Assembly (NCBI GenBank): GCA_009774215.1
Contig: VSNH01000002.1
Span: 40,906 to 104,905 of the forward strand
Source of the DNA: Lachnospiraceae bacterium
Lineage (GTDB): Bacteria > Bacillota > Clostridia > Lachnospirales > Lachnospiraceae
Reading direction: 5' to 3'
Length of the DNA: 64,000 nt
Numbering within the stretch: position 1 is the first letter of the stretch; the number at the start of each line of letters is the position of its first letter. Positions 60,962-64,000 of this stretch are shown piece after piece. The notes under the pieces are model-generated. The model searched no databases. It saw only the letters and a program-made list of their open reading frames with translations, and was not told the origin of the DNA. The translations under genes and the position numbers were made by a program.

Positions 60962-62598
60962 TAGTCTTCTTCCTCGATGGCAGTACTCGTGTAAACAGTG
61001 CGCTTTCTCGCCATCTCATCGCTCTCCAGATACTCGTCATAGGTGGTGATCTTGTCGATCAGCGTGCCGTCCGGCAGAATTTCCATAATGCGGTTGGCCG
61101 TGGTCTGCACTACCTGATGGTCGTGGCAGGAGAAAATTTCCACGCCCTTGAATTTCTTCATGCCCTCGTTTAAGGCGGTGATCGCCTCCATGTCGAGGTG
61201 GTTCGTGGGCTCGTCAAAGAGCAGACAGTTTGCGCCGCTTATCATCATTTTCGAGAGCAGACAGCGCACCTTCTCGCCGCCGGAGAGCACCTTCACCTTT
61301 TTCACGCCGTCCTCTCCCGCAAAGAGCATACGCCCAAGGAATCCGCGCACATAGGTCACGTCTTTTACGGGAGAGTAGCCCATGAGCCAGTCGGTGATGG
61401 TGTAATCGTTGTCAAACTCCGCCGTGTTGTCCTTCGGGAAATAGGCCTGAGAGGTGGTAACGCCCCACTTGTAGGTGCCCTCATCCGGCTCCAGCTCCCC
61501 CATCAGGATTTGAAGCAGGGTGGTTTTCGCCAGCTCATTGCCGCCAACAAGGGCGATCTTGTCGTCGTGTCCTACGATAAAGGAAATGTTGTCCAGCACC
61601 TTTTCGCCGTTGATGGTCTTGCTTAAGCCCTCCACGGTGAGCACCTCATTTCCGATCTCGCGTTCGGGACGGAAATCGATATAAGGGTATTTGCGGCTGG
61701 AAGGACGGATGTCGTCCAGCTCGATCTTTTCCAGGGCACGCTTTCTGGAAGTCGCCTGCTTGGATTTACTTGCGTTGGCGGAGAAGCGGGAGATAAATTC
61801 CTGCAGCTCCTTGATTTGCTCCTCTTTCTTTTTGTTGGCTTCCTTGCGCTGCTTGATGATTAGCTGGCTGGATTCGTACCAGAAATCATAGTTGCCCGCG
61901 TAGAGCTGGATTTTGCCGTAGTCGATGTCCGCCGTGTGGGTGCATACTTTATTCAGGAAGTAGCGGTCGTGGGAAACCACGATCACCGTGTTGTCAAAAT
62001 TGATCAGAAATTCTTCCAGCCATGCGATGGCATCCAAGTCCAGATGGTTGGTAGGCTCGTCCAACAGCAGAATATCCGGGTTGCCGAAAAGCGCCTTAGC
62101 CAAAAGGACTTTGACCTTTTCATTGCCGTTTAAGTCTGCCATCTGACTGTAGTGCAGTTCCGTCCCGACACCGAGACCATTGAGGAGCATAGCCGCGTTT
62201 GATTCCGCGTCCCAGCCGTCCATCTCCGCAAATTCCGCCTCCAATTCGCTGGCGCGGATGCCGTCCTCGTCGGAGAAATCCTCCTTGGCATAAATGGCAT
62301 CCTTCTCTTTCATAATCTGATAGAGCCGCTCGTTGCCCATGATAACCGTATCCATAACGGTATAAGCATCGTATTTAAAGTGATCCTGCTCCAAAACGGA
62401 GAGCCGTTGTCCGGGCGTAATGGAAACGTCGCCATTCGTGGTCTCCAGAACGCCTGAGAGAATCTTTAAGAAAGTGGACTTGCCCGCGCCGTTCGCGCCG
62501 ATCAGTCCGTAGCAGTTGCCTTCGGTGAATTTGATGTTTACATCCTCAAAGAGAGCCTTTTTTCCTACGCGTAAGGTTACGTTATTTGCCTGAATCAT
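60961..62598 (-). CDS. ABC-F family ATPase (YkpA/YbiT-like)
   Basis: 545 residues, two ABC domains and no membrane part. Domain 1: Walker A GANGAGKST, signature LNGNEKVKVLLAKA (not LSGG), Walker B ILLLDEPTNHLD. Domain 2: Walker A-like GGNELAKTTL, signature LSGGEKVRCLLSKM, Walker B CLLFDEPTNHLD. A charged linker (EEQIKELQEFISRFSANASKSKQATSRKRALEK) lies between them. ABC-F proteins act on the ribosomal E site. Gly-Asn-Glu-Leu-Ala replaces the usual Gly-Pro-Asn-Gly-Ala/Cys-Gly in the second Walker A. ATG 62598 follows GAGG. Confidence 0.92.
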   Translation of the reverse strand: MIQANNVTLRVGKKALFEDVNIKFTEGNCYGLIGANGAGKSTFLKILSGVLETTNGDVSITPGQRLSVLEQDHFKYDAYTVMDTVIMGNERLYQIMKEKDAIYAKEDFSDEDGIRASELEAEFAEMDGWDAESNAAMLLNGLGVGTELHYSQMADLNGNEKVKVLLAKALFGNPDILLLDEPTNHLDLDAIAWLEEFLINFDNTVIVVSHDRYFLNKVCTHTADIDYGKIQLYAGNYDFWYESSQLIIKQRKEANKKKEEQIKELQEFISRFSANASKSKQATSRKRALEKIELDDIRPSSRKYPYIDFRPEREIGNEVLTVEGLSKTINGEKVLDNISFIVGHDDKIALVGGNELAKTTLLQILMGELEPDEGTYKWGVTTSQAYFPKDNTAEFDNDYTITDWLMGYSPVKDVTYVRGFLGRMLFAGEDGVKKVKVLSGGEKVRCLLSKMMISGANCLLFDEPTNHLDMEAITALNEGMKKFKGVEIFSCHDHQVVQTTANRIMEILPDGTLIDKITTYDEYLESDEMARKRTVYTSTAIEEED

Positions 62599-62650
62599 GT
62601 TAGAACCTCGTGTTTTCCTATATTTGCGCCTGATGCGGCGCACATTCTTT

Positions 62651-62678
62651 ATTATACAGTAATAGGGAAATTTTTCAA
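62651..62678 (-). promoter_or_regulatory. Promoter of the ABC-F gene
   Basis: On the minus strand TTGAAA (62678-62673), 16 bp, TATAAT (62656-62651). Confidence 0.65.
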
Positions 62679-62837
62679 TAAAAATCGGCGCTTATCGGCT
62701 TCTGCGCATATTTTTTTCCTATAATATTTTGAAACTTTTCCCAGCTCTGAATCGTATTATTTATATAGAAGAAACAGAAATGACAATATCGCATATATAT
62801 TGTCGGGCGATACAGGAGACGGAGAGGAGCGGATTCC

Positions 62838-63809
62838 ATGGGCGGCTTTTTATTTACGCCGATGACGCGGTTTTATGCAGAGGCGCTGCAGTATATGAAA
62901 AACGCGGGCGGCAGGACGACGGGGAAGGTTCCCGGCGTGTGGGCCGATCAGACGGGACTGCCGGGAAACGGGCAGGCGGGCGCAGGCAATGTGATAAATA
63001 CGGCAGGCACAGATATGGCGGGCAGTTTCGCGGGGACGGTGCAGGAGCAGCTTGCCAAGAAGGAACAGGGCGCGGCCGGTGCGCTTCGTGATTCTTATGG
63101 GCAGGAGACGGATGGCGTTATCGGAATGATGAGCGGCAAGGGGCAGGCAGGCGGCCGCGATGAGCAGGCGGTGCAGGCCATGTCCATGGAGCAGTATAAG
63201 TTCTATATTTACCAGAAGATATCGAACCTGCCCACCAGCCCGACCCAAAAGTGGGACGCGGTGTCGGTCAATATTTCCGAGGAAGGATTTGCGGCGATGA
63301 AGTCTGACCCTGCCTATGAAAAATGGGTGCTGGATACGCTGCGGCAGGATTTTGCCTTTAACAATCCGTGGAGCGCTTACGCGGGCGGCAGTTATCGGGT
63401 GCATTATTTCGGCGCCACGCGGGAGGAATACCGTGGCGAGAGTTTTCAAATGGGATTTAGAAACGGCGGGAAACATACGGATTCCTCCAAGAAAAAGAAG
63501 CAGAAAAGTTTCTGGGAGAAGCGGGCAGAGCGGCATAAGCTCTATATGGATCTGGCCACAAAGGCTTGGTATAAACGGGAGAACGAGCGGGAATATCAGG
63601 AGAAGATTGATCTTGGCAGGAAGGAAGTAAGCAGCGCGCTCCTCAGGCAGCAGGCGATCGAGCGCGCCACAGGGGAGAAAATAGAGCTTGGCGTAAACCC
63701 CGACGTGCTTTCCGAGGCGGCCACGGAACTTGCCCAGAATTATATGTTCTTCAAGATACCGAGCGCACTGCTAAACCCGAAACCGAAGACAGGGAAGGGA
63801 AATCCTTAA
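62838..63809 (+). CDS. Unrecognised protein of about 323 residues
   Basis: Soluble, with a Gly/Gln/Ala-rich N-terminal third, a central conserved-looking block (SMEQYKFYIYQKISNLPTSP through WSAYAGGSYRVHYFGATREEYRGESF), then a Lys-rich coiled segment (SSKKKKQKSFWEKRAERHKLYMDL) and a charged C-terminus. The central block resembles uncharacterised proteins of Lachnospiraceae; I cannot name the family with confidence. No signal peptide or catalytic motif seen. ATG 62838 follows GGAGAGGAG. Divergent from the ABC-F gene. Confidence 0.65.
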   Translation: MGGFLFTPMTRFYAEALQYMKNAGGRTTGKVPGVWADQTGLPGNGQAGAGNVINTAGTDMAGSFAGTVQEQLAKKEQGAAGALRDSYGQETDGVIGMMSGKGQAGGRDEQAVQAMSMEQYKFYIYQKISNLPTSPTQKWDAVSVNISEEGFAAMKSDPAYEKWVLDTLRQDFAFNNPWSAYAGGSYRVHYFGATREEYRGESFQMGFRNGGKHTDSSKKKKQKSFWEKRAERHKLYMDLATKAWYKRENEREYQEKIDLGRKEVSSALLRQQAIERATGEKIELGVNPDVLSEAATELAQNYMFFKIPSALLNPKPKTGKGNP

Positions 63810-63813
63810 GCGC

Positions 63814-63925
63814 GGAGAATGCCGCATTTCAGGCATTCTCCTGAGTGAAACATAGAATTTCCAAGTCAGCTTTGCTGACTTTGCGCTGCCGCCTTGCTGC
63901 TGAGCTTTAGAAGTTCTTTTCACTC
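63814..63925 (-). repeat. Modular 3' hairpin element, second near-identical minus-strand copy
   Basis: Same sequence as 60849-60961 except for a few bases in the GCAGC/GCTGC inner hairpin (here GCCGCCTTGCTGC on the plus strand). Its first base is the G of a TAG stop belonging to the partial gene to the right. Confidence 0.88.
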
Positions 63926-64000
63926 TAGTGCGCCATTTTCCAATTGCATACACTTTTTGCGAAGTCCAGAATTTCCTTATACAAGGCGTTTGAGGGAGGC
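63925..64000 (-). CDS. C-terminal end of an unidentified gene (cut by window edge)
   Basis: The last 25 sense codons of a minus-strand frame read PPSNALYKEILDFAKSVCNWKMAH then TAG at 63927-63925. Identification is not possible from this length. The call is supported mainly by the hairpin element starting in its stop codon, as at other genes here. Confidence 0.5.
   Translation of the reverse strand, partial: PPSNALYKEILDFAKSVCNWKMAH

Noticed and set aside
14361..63925. CRISPR array
   Set aside because: The repeats found are dispersed, palindromic and attached to gene ends. No regularly spaced repeat-spacer series and no cas genes were seen.

Overview
The window looks like a chromosome segment from a Gram-positive anaerobe of the class Clostridia, most likely a Lachnospiraceae-type gut bacterium. 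This rests on PolC-type DNA polymerase, the order rimP-nusA-ylxR-L7Ae-infB-rbfA-nrnA-truB-ribF, a pyrB-pyrI pair, an ispG-polC junction, AGGAGG-type ribosome sites, 17-bp-spaced sigma-A promoters and moderate GC. No species is claimed. Most of the window is core genome.

Layout: 1-3740 is an accessory block. It has a response regulator cut by the window edge, a divergent three-gene peptide/lantibiotic-type ABC exporter with 11-bp-phased direct repeats in its promoter, and a decayed FtsX-type permease. 3741-5900 holds a nitrilase-family hydrolase and a divergent membrane-anchored polysaccharide deacetylase. 5900-20160 is a long co-directional run: bactofilin, pyrH, frr, uppS, cdsA, dxr, rseP, a PP2C phosphatase and Ser/Thr kinase pair, ispG and polC. 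20360-25300 carries a cytidylate-kinase-like gene, a polar amino acid ABC transporter, tRNA-Glu and an MBL-fold hydrolase. 25458-27284 is a large membrane protein on the minus strand. 27300-36200 is the NusA/IF-2 translation operon. 36200-42300 has a Na/Pi transporter, an SH3-NlpC/P60 wall hydrolase, rpsO and pnp. 42500-46400 has an HD-GYP protein, pyrB-pyrI, a nitroreductase and a PH-domain protein. 46400-50110 is a folate operon (folC, folE, folP, folB-folK fusion). 50250-58900 has pheA, a DUF815 ATPase, a polyphosphate module (ppx, ppk) and maf. 58925-64000 has HAD and PHP hydrolases, an ABC-F protein and an unrecognised protein.

The most unusual signal is non-coding. A family of modular hairpin elements of roughly 50-115 bp sits at or within a few bases of stop codons, on the same strand as the gene it follows. 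Complete copies have an outer two-part stem whose sequence differs between copies while pairing is kept, one or two inner hairpins, and a 3' hairpin (GAGAATGCC/GGCATTCTC). The arms replace each other in a compensated way, one copy appears to be inserted inside another, and two copies contain the last codons of the gene they follow. Two further short repeat families (48 bp and 59 bp) are also present. Separately, three transcription units show a consensus promoter followed within about 25 bases by a hairpin with a U-tract, which suggests leader attenuation.
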